NCBI RefSeq assembly: GCF_013347965.1
Contig: NZ_CP048810.1
Coordinates: forward strand, 6,199,501 to 6,263,500
Direction of reading: 5' to 3'
DNA from: Pseudomonas bijieensis
Lineage (GTDB): Bacteria; Pseudomonadota; Gammaproteobacteria; Pseudomonadales; Pseudomonadaceae
DNA: 64,000 nucleotides
Part shown: positions 29,401 through 37,500 of the stretch, one piece after another
Layout: each line of letters opens with the position of its first letter
How positions within the stretch are numbered: position 1 is the stretch's first letter
Program-made: the position numbers and the translations under genes
The notes under the pieces: model-generated
The model's database searches: none
Told to the model about the DNA's origin: nothing
The model's input: only the letters and a program-made list of their open reading frames with translations

Positions 29401-31546
29401 GCAAGCGCAGGCGCCCTCGGGTTTGAGCTTCGGCAGCGTGGCCAGCCAGGAACAGACTAATTTCCCGTTGACCCTGGCCGTCAATCTAACTGACATCCTG
29501 AGCCTGCACTTCACCTATGCCCATGCTGCTTTCCCTATACACACCGTCGAGCGCCTGGCTGAGCAGGTGGCCTACGTGCTCGCGCAGATGGTGAGCCTGC
29601 CGGCCGGCGGTTGCGTGGGCGACATCCAACTGCTGGATGAGGTGACCCGTGACAGGCTGCTGCACGACTGGAACGCCACTTCGGTGGTGGAGCCGCCTCG
29701 GCGCCCGGTCCATCAATGGATCGAGGCCCAGGCCCGAAGCACCCCCGACGCGGTCGCCGTGGTCAGCGAGCAGGAAACGCTTACTTACGCCGAGCTCAAC
29801 GCCCGGGCCAATCGCCTGGCCCATGGCTTGATCGAACGCGGCATCGGCCCTGACGTGCTGGTGGGGCTGGCGCTGTCGCGCAGCGTGCAGATGGTCGTCG
29901 GCTTGCTGGCGGTGCTCAAGGCCGGTGGCGCCTACGTGCCGCTGGACCCGGCCTATCCGCGGGATCGCCTGGCGTACATGGTCGAGGACAGCGGCATCGC
30001 CTTGCTCCTCACTGATACCGATGGGTTGCCGCTGTTCGGCGACGCTGCCGTGGCCACGCTGCTGTTGGATCAGCCCGGGCAATGGCTGGCCGGCTACAGC
30101 GAGCGCGACCCGGGCGTGGCCATCGACGGCGAGCACCTCGCTTATGTGATCTACACCTCCGGCTCCACCGGCAAGCCCAAGGGCGTGACCCTTCGCCATG
30201 TCGGCCTGAGCAACCACATGGCGTGGATGCAGGATTGTTTGAAACTGACCGCCGCCGACCGCGTCCTGCAGAAAACCGCGATCAGTTTCGATGCCTCGGT
30301 CTGGGAGTTCTGGCTGCCGTTGATGAGCGGCGCGCAACTGGTGCTCGCCAGCCCGCACCTGAACCTCGACCTGACCACCCTCTGGGCCGACGTGGCGCGG
30401 TGGCGCATCAGCGTGCTGCAAATGGCGCCCTCGCTGTTGCAGGCCTTGCTGCCTCTGGCGACCCGCGAGCAACTGGCCTCCCTGCGCCTGCTGCTGTGCG
30501 GCGGCGAGGCCTTGAGCACGCACCTGTCACGCCAGGTCATGGCGCTGTTCGAGGGCGAGCTGCGCAACCTCTATGGCCCGACCGAAGCGACCATCGACAC
30601 CAGCAGCCATGCCGTGGTGCGCGGCCGCGAAGAGGACGCCGAGCGGATCATCGCCATCGGCCGTCCCATCGATAACGTGCGCACCTACGTGCTGGACGCG
30701 GCGTTGCGGCCTTGCGCCGTGGGCGCCGTCGGCGAGTTGCACATCGCCGGTGATTCCCTGGCCCGTGGTTACCACCAACGACCGGCACTGTCCGCCGAAC
30801 GCTTCATTCCCGACCCGTTCGCGCCAGATGCCGGCGGTCGCCTGTATCGCACCGGTGACCTGGCGCGTTACGGCGCGGACGGGGTGATCGAGTACCTCGG
30901 CCGGATCGACCATCAAGTGAAGATCCGTGGCCTGCGCATCGAACTGGGGGAAATCGAAGCGCGCCTGCAGGCCGATGCCGATGTGCGCGATGCGGTGGTG
31001 CTGGCGCGGGACGACGTGAGCGGGCCGAACCTGGTGGCCTACCTGGTCGGCCAGGACAGCCCGCTCGACAGCCCTCTTGACCAGGCCAGCCTGAGCGACC
31101 GGCTCAAGGCGCGACTGGCGGCCCAGGTGCCGGACTTCATGGTGCCGACCCATTGGGTCTTCCTCGACCGCTTGCCGCTGACCCCCAACGGCAAGCTCGA
31201 TCGCAAGGCCTTGCCGGCACCGGACACCCGTGCCCTGCACTCGGCTTACCTCGCACCGCAGAGCGACCTCGAATGCCGGGTCGCGGCCATCTGGCAAGAC
31301 GTGCTCAAGGTCGAGCGGGTCGGGCTGGGCGACGACTTCTTCGAGCTGGGCGGGCATTCGCTGCTGGTGGTGAGCGTGGTCTCGCGCCTGCAACTGGAGC
31401 TGGGCCTGACCTTGACCCCGCAACTGATTTTCCAATTCCCGGTACTCGGCGCGTTCGTGGCGCAACTCGAGCCTGCCGGCGAACCCATGAGTACGTCGAA
31501 ATTGAGCAAGCTTGAAGCGCTGCTCGATGAATTTGAGGAGGTTTGA
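20459..31546 (+). CDS. pyoverdine side-chain NRPS 2, three modules (C-A-T, C-A-T-E, C-A-T)
   Basis: 3695 residues. Module 4: LCL condensation (HHIICDG near 174), adenylation from about 503, carrier FFELGGHS near 1043. Module 5: LCL condensation near 1234, adenylation from 1561, carrier FFELGGDS near 2101, epimerase HHLAVDGVSW near 2293. Module 6: DCL condensation near 2761, adenylation from 3083, carrier near 3627. Hand-read pockets: A4 and A5 both D-F-W-N-V-G-M-V-H (Thr), A6 D-A-W-Q-L-G-L-I-D (Gln/Glu-like, uncertain). A4 and A5 are encoded by about 1.3 kb of apparently identical DNA. The LCL/DCL types agree with the presence or absence of an upstream epimerase at every junction. The last codons form a short docking-like tail (STSKLSKLEALLDEFEEV). 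The stop overlaps the next start by one base. Confidence 0.95.
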   Translation: MTQLDNLSLVQRFIRLPLAQRQAFLHKLHSKNMSLAALPIPAMRDEFETLDLSYAQERQWFLWQLDRHSGAYHVPTALRLRGALDLPALQRSFDALLARHDVLRTVFVDSPQGPRQEVLAQLRLAIEPEAADEAALKTLIDDEIAGLFDLQQGPLLRIKLLQLAADDHVLVLTQHHIICDGASARIMVNDLVQLYAAHRSGQAPTLAPLPIQYADYAIWQRKWMEAGELERQLAYWTERLGDGGEVLPLPTDRPRPALQSHRGARLDLRFDAGLTQGLKQLAQREASTLFMVLLASFQALLHRYSGQSDIRVGVPVANRNRPETEGLIGFFVNTQVLNAQVRGDLPFVQLLAQVKQASLGAQAHQDLPFEQLVQALAPQRQASHSPLFQVMFNHQSGGAAQALQLPGLQVESLDWRSHTAQFDLTLDTHETDGELAASLSYATDLFDASTVQRMAEHWLNLLHGIVANPRQRIGELPLLTAAEQQQHIGQWNPAPRSFPGEACLHQRIAEQARLRPDATALRFNENSLTYGALNAQANRRAHQLIAHGVGPDVLVGLAAERGFDMLVGLLAILKAGGAYVPLDPTYPQDRLAYMMQDSGIRLLLTQASLIDQLPVPDGVQTLLLDADVSAFADSDPQVSMDAENLAYVIYTSGSTGNPKGTLLPHHNVLRLFEATEPWFNFGAADVWSLFHSYAFDFSVWEIFGALLHGGELLIVPYDISRSPQQFHELLCDAGVTVLNQTPSAFKQLMHEACADSRSNALRYVVFGGEALDVKSLRPWFERFGDAAPQLINMYGITETTVHVTYRPLSIADLEQDASSPIGEPIADLSWYLLDGDLNPVPKGCIGELYVGRAGLARGYLNRGDLTALRFIPDPFGDSGARLYRTGDLAQYRSDGVIEYVGRIDHQVKIRGFRIELGEIEARLNALVSVREALVLAQEGPSGQQLVGYVIAAQVGEDEAGLRDLIKTQLKAELPDYMVPTHLLFLEQWPLTANGKLDRKALPGADASQVQQAYVAPRSEREQQIAAIWQDVLKVERVGLSDNFFELGGHSLLATQMVSRIRQALGLNLQLRQLFENASLEACVAALVHSDVARPASIPRLARDQAPLPLSYAQQRQWFLWQMEPDSAAYHIPAALRIQGDLDLEALQQSFAALVQRHESLRTTFVQVDEQAFQVIHEQMNPVVIPQILDGGHEQIQAFVHQQIAEPFDLQNGPLLRVGLLRVAADEHVLVLTQHHIVSDGWSMQLLVQELIQGYAACSQGGTLALAELPIQYADYAVWQRQWMDAGERERQLAYWTEVLGGEQPLLALPTDRPRPNRQSFAGARLAIDLPPVLGQQLRQLAQREGSTLFMVLLASFQALLHRYSGQSDIRVGVPIANRNRVETEGLIGFFVNTQVLKAEVDPQQRFSALLAQVKQAAIGAEAHQDLPFEQLVEALRPERNLSHSPLFQVLYNHQSVARQALPALPGLVIKAQEWESQTAQFDLTLDTLEAEGELGAALTYATDLFDASTVQRMAEHWLNLLHGIVANPRQRIGELPLLTAAEQQQHIGQWNPAPRSFPGETCLHQRIAEQARLRPDAVALRFNAQTLTYGALNAQANRRAHQLIAHGVGPDVLVGLAAERGFDMLVGLLAILKAGGAYVPLDPTYPQDRLAYMMQDSGIRLLLTQASLIDQLPVPDGVQTLLLDADVSAFADSDPQVSMDAENLAYVIYTSGSTGNPKGTLLPHHNVLRLFEATEPWFNFGAADVWSLFHSYAFDFSVWEIFGALLHGGELLIVPYDISRSPQQFHELLCDAGVTVLNQTPSAFKQLMHEACADSRSNALRYVVFGGEALDVKSLRPWFERFGDAAPQLINMYGITETTVHVTYRPLSIADLEQDASSPIGEPIADLSWYLLDGDLNPVPKGCIGELYVGRAGLARGYLNRGDLTALRFIPDPFGDSGARLYRTGDLAQYRSDGVIEYVGRIDHQVKIRGFRIELGEIEARLNALVSVREALVLAQEGPSGQQLVGYVIAAQVGEDEAGLREQLKTQLKAELPDYMVPTHLLFLEQWPLTANGKLDRKALPTADASQIQQDYVAPRSELEQQIATIWQDVLKVERVGLSDNFFELGGDSIVSIQVVSRARQTGIRFTPKDLFQHQTVQALASVAQMGGQAQAIDQASTEGSTPLLPIQQAFFAEVIPERHHYNQSVLLKPASPLQASVLGQALQALVLHHDALRLSFSETAEGWRAEHREVAAQQQAWASNGLLWQRDVADASALETLANQAQRSLDLDAGPLLRGVLATLADGSQRLLLVVHHLAVDGVSWRILFDDLQTAYQQLLAGQALQLPAKTSSVKAFAEQLQAHARSAELQQQLAYWQGLLHDAPTDLPCLDPEAIGQNREAVTVHTRLDAPLTRQLLQEAPAAYRTQVNDLLLTALARVICRWTGHDSLLLQLEGHGREELFANVDLTRTVGWFTSLFPVRLSPAVELADSIKSIKQGLRTIPDKGVGFGALRYLGEDASRAALEALPVPRITFNYLGQFDGSFDQDQGALFSPASESAGDEQSPLTTLGNWLTLNGQVFDGALRLGWTFSAQQFEPATIQRLADEYARELALLIAHCCDPTSQGMTPVDFPLAGLTQAQLDGLALSARGVEDLYPLAPMQQGMLFHSLYEAGSGQYINQMRLDIEGLDPRRFEAAWQAAVDAHDSLRSSFIWQGSERPVQVVHKQVRVPFTSLDWSARADATQALAERADAEREQGFDLACAPLLRLVLVRTAERRYHLIYTHHHILMDGWSNSQLLGEVLQRYDGQALPRPAGRYRDYIAWLQGRDAQASETFWLAQLQSLEAPTRLAEPRVAPLQPALESSHASHYHDLTPQQTQRLSEFARQQKVTLNTVVQATWLLLLQHYTGHATVAFGATVSGRPSELKGVEQQIGLFINTLPVIASPRPEQALSALLQQIQGQNVALREHEHTPLFEIQRWAGQGGDGLFDTLLVFENYPVSQALQAQAPSGLSFGSVASQEQTNFPLTLAVNLTDILSLHFTYAHAAFPIHTVERLAEQVAYVLAQMVSLPAGGCVGDIQLLDEVTRDRLLHDWNATSVVEPPRRPVHQWIEAQARSTPDAVAVVSEQETLTYAELNARANRLAHGLIERGIGPDVLVGLALSRSVQMVVGLLAVLKAGGAYVPLDPAYPRDRLAYMVEDSGIALLLTDTDGLPLFGDAAVATLLLDQPGQWLAGYSERDPGVAIDGEHLAYVIYTSGSTGKPKGVTLRHVGLSNHMAWMQDCLKLTAADRVLQKTAISFDASVWEFWLPLMSGAQLVLASPHLNLDLTTLWADVARWRISVLQMAPSLLQALLPLATREQLASLRLLLCGGEALSTHLSRQVMALFEGELRNLYGPTEATIDTSSHAVVRGREEDAERIIAIGRPIDNVRTYVLDAALRPCAVGAVGELHIAGDSLARGYHQRPALSAERFIPDPFAPDAGGRLYRTGDLARYGADGVIEYLGRIDHQVKIRGLRIELGEIEARLQADADVRDAVVLARDDVSGPNLVAYLVGQDSPLDSPLDQASLSDRLKARLAAQVPDFMVPTHWVFLDRLPLTPNGKLDRKALPAPDTRALHSAYLAPQSDLECRVAAIWQDVLKVERVGLGDDFFELGGHSLLVVSVVSRLQLELGLTLTPQLIFQFPVLGAFVAQLEPAGEPMSTSKLSKLEALLDEFEEV
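22046..23346 (+). repeat. direct repeat, copy 1 (Thr adenylation domain A4)
   Basis: This segment appears identical, base for base where I compared lines, to 25223-26523 at a constant offset of 3177. The flanks remain very similar but with scattered differences: about 260 bases upstream and from 23347 onward. It encodes the adenylation core from GALNAQANRR to EDEAGLR. Confidence 0.9.
25223..26523 (+). repeat. direct repeat, copy 2 (Thr adenylation domain A5)
   Basis: Second copy of 22046-23346. Sequence identity drops sharply at both ends (the left edge follows CTGACCTACGG, the right edge precedes GCAGCTC), which is the pattern of gene conversion or recent segmental recombination rather than of whole-module duplication, because the condensation domains on either side are clearly different. 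Confidence 0.9.
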
Positions 31547-34500
31547 TGGACACCGCTGTCGCACAACGTATTGCCAGGCGCTTCATAACGCTGCCGCTGG
31601 AAAAACGTCGCTTGTACTTGCAGAAAATGCTCGAAGAGAACGTTTCCCCAGCGAACCTGCCCATTGCGCCCGTCAGTGCCGAGTTCGACACGTTGTCGCT
31701 GTCATTTGCCCAGGAACGCCAATGGTTCCTGTGGCAGCTGGACCCCGAGAGCGCGGCCTACCACATGCCTACGGCCCTGCGCTTGCGCGGGCCGCTGGAC
31801 ATCGCTGCGCTGGAGCAGAGTTTCACGGCGTTGGTGGCGCGTCACGAGAGCCTGCGCACCACCTTCCAGACCCAGGGCGAGCAGGTCGTGCAGCAGGTGC
31901 ACGCGGCGGCGCCAGTGCGCTTGCAGGCAGACACGTTGGAACAACGGCCAGACGAAACCCAGCTGCGCCAGTTGATCGAAGCCGAAACCCGCCAGCTCTT
32001 CGACCTGCAACAAGGGCCGTTGCTGCGCACGCGCCTGCTGCGGTTGGCGGCGGATGACCATGTGCTGATCGTGACCTTGCACCACATCGTTGCCGATGGC
32101 TGGTCGATGCAGGTGATGGTCGAGGAACTGGTCAATGGCTACGCCGCCTTCAGCCAGGGCCACGTGCCGGAGCTGCCGGCGCTGCCGATCCAGTATGCCG
32201 ACTACGCCATCTGGCAGCGGCACTGGATGGAGGCGGGCGAGCGTGAACGCCAGTTGGAATACTGGACCGCACGCTTGGGTGGCCAGCAACCGGTGCTGGA
32301 ACTGCCCACCGATTTCCCCCGTCCGGCGGTGATGAGCTATCGCGGCGCGCGGCTGGAACTTGCCATCGATGCGGTACTGGCCGGCGACCTCAAGCACATG
32401 GCCCAGCGCGAAGGCGTCAGCCTGTTCATGCTTCTGCTGGCCTCGTTCCAGGCGCTGCTGCATCGCTACAGCGGCCAGCACGATATTCGTGTCGGCGTGC
32501 CGACGGCCAACCGTAACCGGGTTGAGACCGAGCGCCTGATCGGCTTTTTCGTCAACACCCAGGTGCTCGACAGCGATGTCCAGAGCCAGGATTCGTTTGG
32601 TGCCCTGCTGCAACAAGTGAAGCAGGCAGCCCTGGGTGCCCAGGCGCACCAAGAGCTGCCGTTCGAGCAACTGGTCGAGGCGTTGCAGCCTGAGCGCAAC
32701 CTGAGCCACAGCCCGCTGTTCCAGGTGATGTTCAACCACCGGACCCAAGGCCCGGCGGGTGAGGGGCCGGTCGGTGCGTTGAAAGTCGAGGGGCTGCGCT
32801 GGGATTCGCACACGGCGCAATTCGACCTGACCCTGGAAACCGTGGAGCACAGCGAAGGGCTCTCGGCAGGGCTGATTTATGCCACCGACCTGTTTGGCGC
32901 CGAGACGATCGCGCGCATGGCCGGGCATTGGCAGAACCTGTTGCGGGCAATCGTGGCCGACCCGACGCAGCGCATCGGTGAACTGCCGTTGCTCGACGCG
33001 GCCGAACGCCAGGCCCAGCTCGACGACGGCCAGCGCAACGCGGCGCCAGCGCCCGAGGCGGGGTTTGTCCATCAATTATTCGAACGACAAGCGGCGCGCA
33101 CCCCGGACGCTCCGGCGCTGGTGATCGACGACGAACGCTGGAGCTACGGCCAACTCAATGCCCGGGCCAATCAACTGGCGGGGAAGCTGCAGAGCCTTGG
33201 CGTCGGCCCCGATGTCCTGGTCGGCATTGCCGTGGAGCGTAGCGCGCACATGCTGGTGGGCCTGCTGGCGATCCTCAAGGCCGGCGGCACCTACCTGCCG
33301 CTGGACCCGGCGTTCCCCCAGGACCGCCTGGCCTACATGATCGAAGACAGCGGCATCGAGCTGCTGCTGACCCAGAACTCGCTGCTCAACCGATTCTCGG
33401 CACCCTGTGGGAGCGAGCCTGTGGGAGCAAAGCTTGCTCGCGATGGCGGTAGTTCAGTCAATGGTGATGGTGGGTGTGCCGACGCTATCGCGAGCAAGCT
33501 TTGCTCCCACAGGTTCGCTCCCACAGGGGCCGGTGTTGGCATCACCACGCTGGTGTTGGACCAGGAGGGTGACTGGCTCGACGGCTATGCCTGCGAGGCG
33601 CCCGCGACGCATCTGGACGCGGAGCACCTGGCCTACGCGATCTACACCTCCGGCTCCACCGGCAAGCCCAAGGGCGTGATGGTGCGCCACGGCGCGCTGA
33701 CCAATTTCGTCGCGAGCATGGCCAAGGCGCCGGGCATGACCGCCCAGGACCGGGCGTTGTCGCTGACCACGTTCTCGTTCGATATTTTCGGCCTGGAAAT
33801 CTACGTGCCGCTGATGGTCGGCGCGTGCATCGTACTGACCGGCCAACACATCGCCCAGGACCCGTACGCGGTGTTGGCGCTGATCGCGGCGGAGCAGGTC
33901 AACGTGGTCCAGGCCACGCCGTCGACCTGGCGCATGTTGCTGGACAACGAGCACGCCCAGGGTTTGCGCGGCTGCAAGTGCCTGTGCGGTGGCGAGGCGC
34001 TGCCCCGGGAACTGGCCGTGCGCATGCTCGCCCTTGGCGGTGAAGTGTGGAACCTCTACGGCCCGACGGAAACCACCATCTGGTCGGCCCTGCACCCGTT
34101 GCAAACCCAGGCTGCGCAACCGTGGCTGGGCGGCCCCATCGACAACACCACGCTGTACATCGTCGGTGCCGACCTGATGCCGGTGCCCTATGGCGTGGCC
34201 GGTGAATTGCTGATCGGCGGCCAGGGCCTGGCCCGGGGTTATTTCCAGCGTCCGGCGCTGACCGCGGAACGTTTCGTGCCCCATCCGTTTGTCGCCGGCG
34301 AGCGCCTGTATCGCACCGGTGACCTGGCGCGCCAGCGTGCCGACGGCATCCTCGAATACCTCGGGCGCATCGACCACCAGGTGAAGATCCGCGGGTTCCG
34401 CATCGAACTGGGGGAAATCGAGGCGCGCCTGCTGGAACAGGGCAGCGTGCGCGAAGCGGCGGTGCTGGCCCAGGACGCGCCGGGCGGCCAGGCGCTGGTG

Positions 34501-37500
34501 GCGTACATCGTCCCAACCGCCGAACTGGATGACCTGGACGCCACCGCCCAGAGCGACCTGCGTGACAGCCTCACCGCAGGGCTCAAGGTCAACCTGCCCG
34601 ACTACATGGTGCCGGCCCACGTGGTGCTGTTGCCGCGCTTCCCGCTGACGCCCAACGGCAAGCTGGATCGCAAGCAGTTGCCCAAGCCCGATGCCAGCCA
34701 GTGGCAGAAAACCTATGTCGCGCCGCAGACCTCCGTGCAGCAGGCGGTGGCGACGATCTGGGCCGATATCCTCAAGGTCCGGCGGGTGGGCCTGGATGAC
34801 AACTTCTTCGAACTGGGCGGCCATTCCTTGCTGGCCACCCAGGTGATGTCGCGGATTCGCCAGCAACTGAATATCCAGGTGCCGTTGCGCCTGTTGTTCG
34901 CCCACAACAGCCTGCGAGCGTTTGTCGAGGCCCTGGGCACGGCGTCGGCGAATGATGAGCCGAGCATCCCCCGTATTCCTCGCGACCAGCCACTGGCGCT
35001 CTCGTACGCCCAGCAGCGGCAGTGGTTTCTCTGGCAACTGGAACCCACCAGCAGCGCCTATCACATTCCCGCCGCGCTGCGTTTGCGCGGTGCCCTCGAC
35101 CGTGCCGCGTTGCAACAGAGCTTCGATGCACTGGTGGCGCGTCACGAGAGCCTGCGGACCCGCTTCGTGCTCGACAATGAGCGTCCCCTGCAAGTGATCG
35201 ATGCACCGGCGCCGCTGACCCTGGCGGTGGAATCGGTGGACGCCGGTATCGATGAACAGGCCTTGCGCGGCTTGATCGAAGCCGAAACCCGACGATTGTT
35301 CGATTTGCAGCGCGGTCCGTTGCTGCGGGTCAAGTTGTTGCAACTGGGGGCTGATGAGCATGTGCTGATCCTGACCCAGCACCACATCGTGTCCGATGCC
35401 TGGTCGATGCAGATCATGGTCGACGACCTGCTGCAGTTGTACGCGGGTTTCAGCCAGGGCCAGCCCGTGGCGCTGGCGCCGCTGCTGATCCAGTACGCCG
35501 ACTACGGCCACTGGCAGCGGCAATGGCTGGCGGCGGGGGAGCAACAACGTCAACTCGATTACTGGCTCGAGCAGTTGGGCGGCGAACAACCGATTCTCGA
35601 ACTGCCGACCGACCATCCGCGCCCGGCCCAGCAAAGCTATCGGGGCGCACGGCTGCCCATCGTCATCGAGCCGGCTTTGGCCGAAGGCCTCAAGCGCCTG
35701 GCCCAGCAACACAACAGCACGCTGTTCATGCTCTTGCTCGCCGGCTTCCAGACCTTGCTGCACCGCTACAGCGGCCAGGACGACATCCGCGTCGGCGTGC
35801 CGATCGCCAACCGTAACCGGGAGGAAACCGAGCGCCTGCTGGGCTTCTTCGTCAACACCCAGGTGCTCAAGGCCGACATCGACGGCAACCTGCGGTTCGA
35901 CCAGTTGCTCGATCAGGTCAAGCAACGCGCACTGGGCGCCCAGGCCCACCAGGACCTGCCGTTCGAACAACTGGTGGAACGGCTGGAACCGGCGCGCAAC
36001 CTGAGTCACACGCCGTTGTTCCAGGTGATGTTCAACCATGCCAGCGAGGCCCGCCGGGATCTGTCGGCGTTGCCGGGCCTGAGCCTGGAGCAACTGACCT
36101 GGGACTCAGGTACCGCGCAGTTCGACCTGACCCTGGACACCTTCGAATACGCCGATGGCCTCAGCGCCGCGTTGACCTATGCCCGCGACCTGTTCGAACC
36201 GGGCACCATCGCCCGCCTGGGCGAGCACTGGCTGAACCTGTTGCGCGCCATCGTCGCCAACCCGACCCAGCGCATCGCCGAACTGCCGATGCTGGACGGG
36301 GCACAGCGGCGCGTGATCGTCGAGGACTGGAACCGCACCTACGCCGACTACCCGAACCATGTTCCGGTGCATCAGTTGATCGAAGCCCAGGTCGAGCGTG
36401 ACCCGCACGCCGAGGCACTGGTGTTCGAAGGGCAATCGCTGAGCTATGCCCAACTCAACGCCCGCGCCAACCAGTTGGCCCGTGCCCTGATCGCCCGCGG
36501 CATCGGCCCGGATGTGCTGGTGGGCATCGCGGTGCAGCGCAGCGTGGAGATGGTCGTCGGCCTGCTGGCGATCCTCAAGGCCGGCGGCGCCTACGTGCCG
36601 CTGGACCCGGAGTACCCGCCGGAGCGCCTGGCCTACATGATCGAGGACAGCGGCATCGAGCTGCTGCTGACCCAAAGCTCGTTGCTCAACCAACTACCGC
36701 TGTCCTGTGGGAGCGAGCTTGCTCGCGATGGCGGTGGTTCAGTCAATAGTGATGTTGAAGGTGAGGGCCTTATCGCGAGCAGGCTCGCTCCCACAGGGGG
36801 CGGTGTCACCCCCTTGGTGCTGGATGGGGACGACGCCTGGCTGCGGGACTATCCCACCGACAACCCACCTTCCCGGGTCGTCGCCGAGAACCTGGCCTAT
36901 GTGATCTACACCTCTGGCTCCACCGGCAAGCCCAAGGGCGCCGGCAACAGCCATGGCGCGCTGACCAACCGCTTGTGCTGGATGCAACAGGCCTATGGCC
37001 TGGAGGCGGGCGACAGTGTCTTGCAGAAGACCCCGTTCAGTTTCGACGTGTCGGTCTGGGAATTCTTCTGGCCGCTAATGACGGGCGTGCGCCTGGTCGT
37101 CGCGGCACCGGGGGATCATCGCGATCCGCAGAAGCTGGTCAGCCTGATCGAACGGGAAAGCATCACCACCCTGCATTTCGTGCCGTCGATGCTGCAAGCG
37201 TTCGTGCTCGACGCCAACGTCAGTCGTTGCACCAGCCTGACCCGTATTGTCTGCAGCGGCGAAGCCCTGCCGGTGGATGCCCAGCAGCAGGTGTTCGCCA
37301 AGTTGCCCGATGCCCGGCTGTATAACCTGTACGGTCCGACCGAAGCGGCCATCGACGTGACCCATTGGACCTGCCGCGACGAAGGGCGCGATGCGGTGCC
37401 GATTGGCGAGCCGATTGCCAACCTGATGACCTACATCCTCGACGATGAACTGAACCCGGTGCCGAGCGGCGTCAACGGCGAGCTGTACCTCAGCGGCCAG

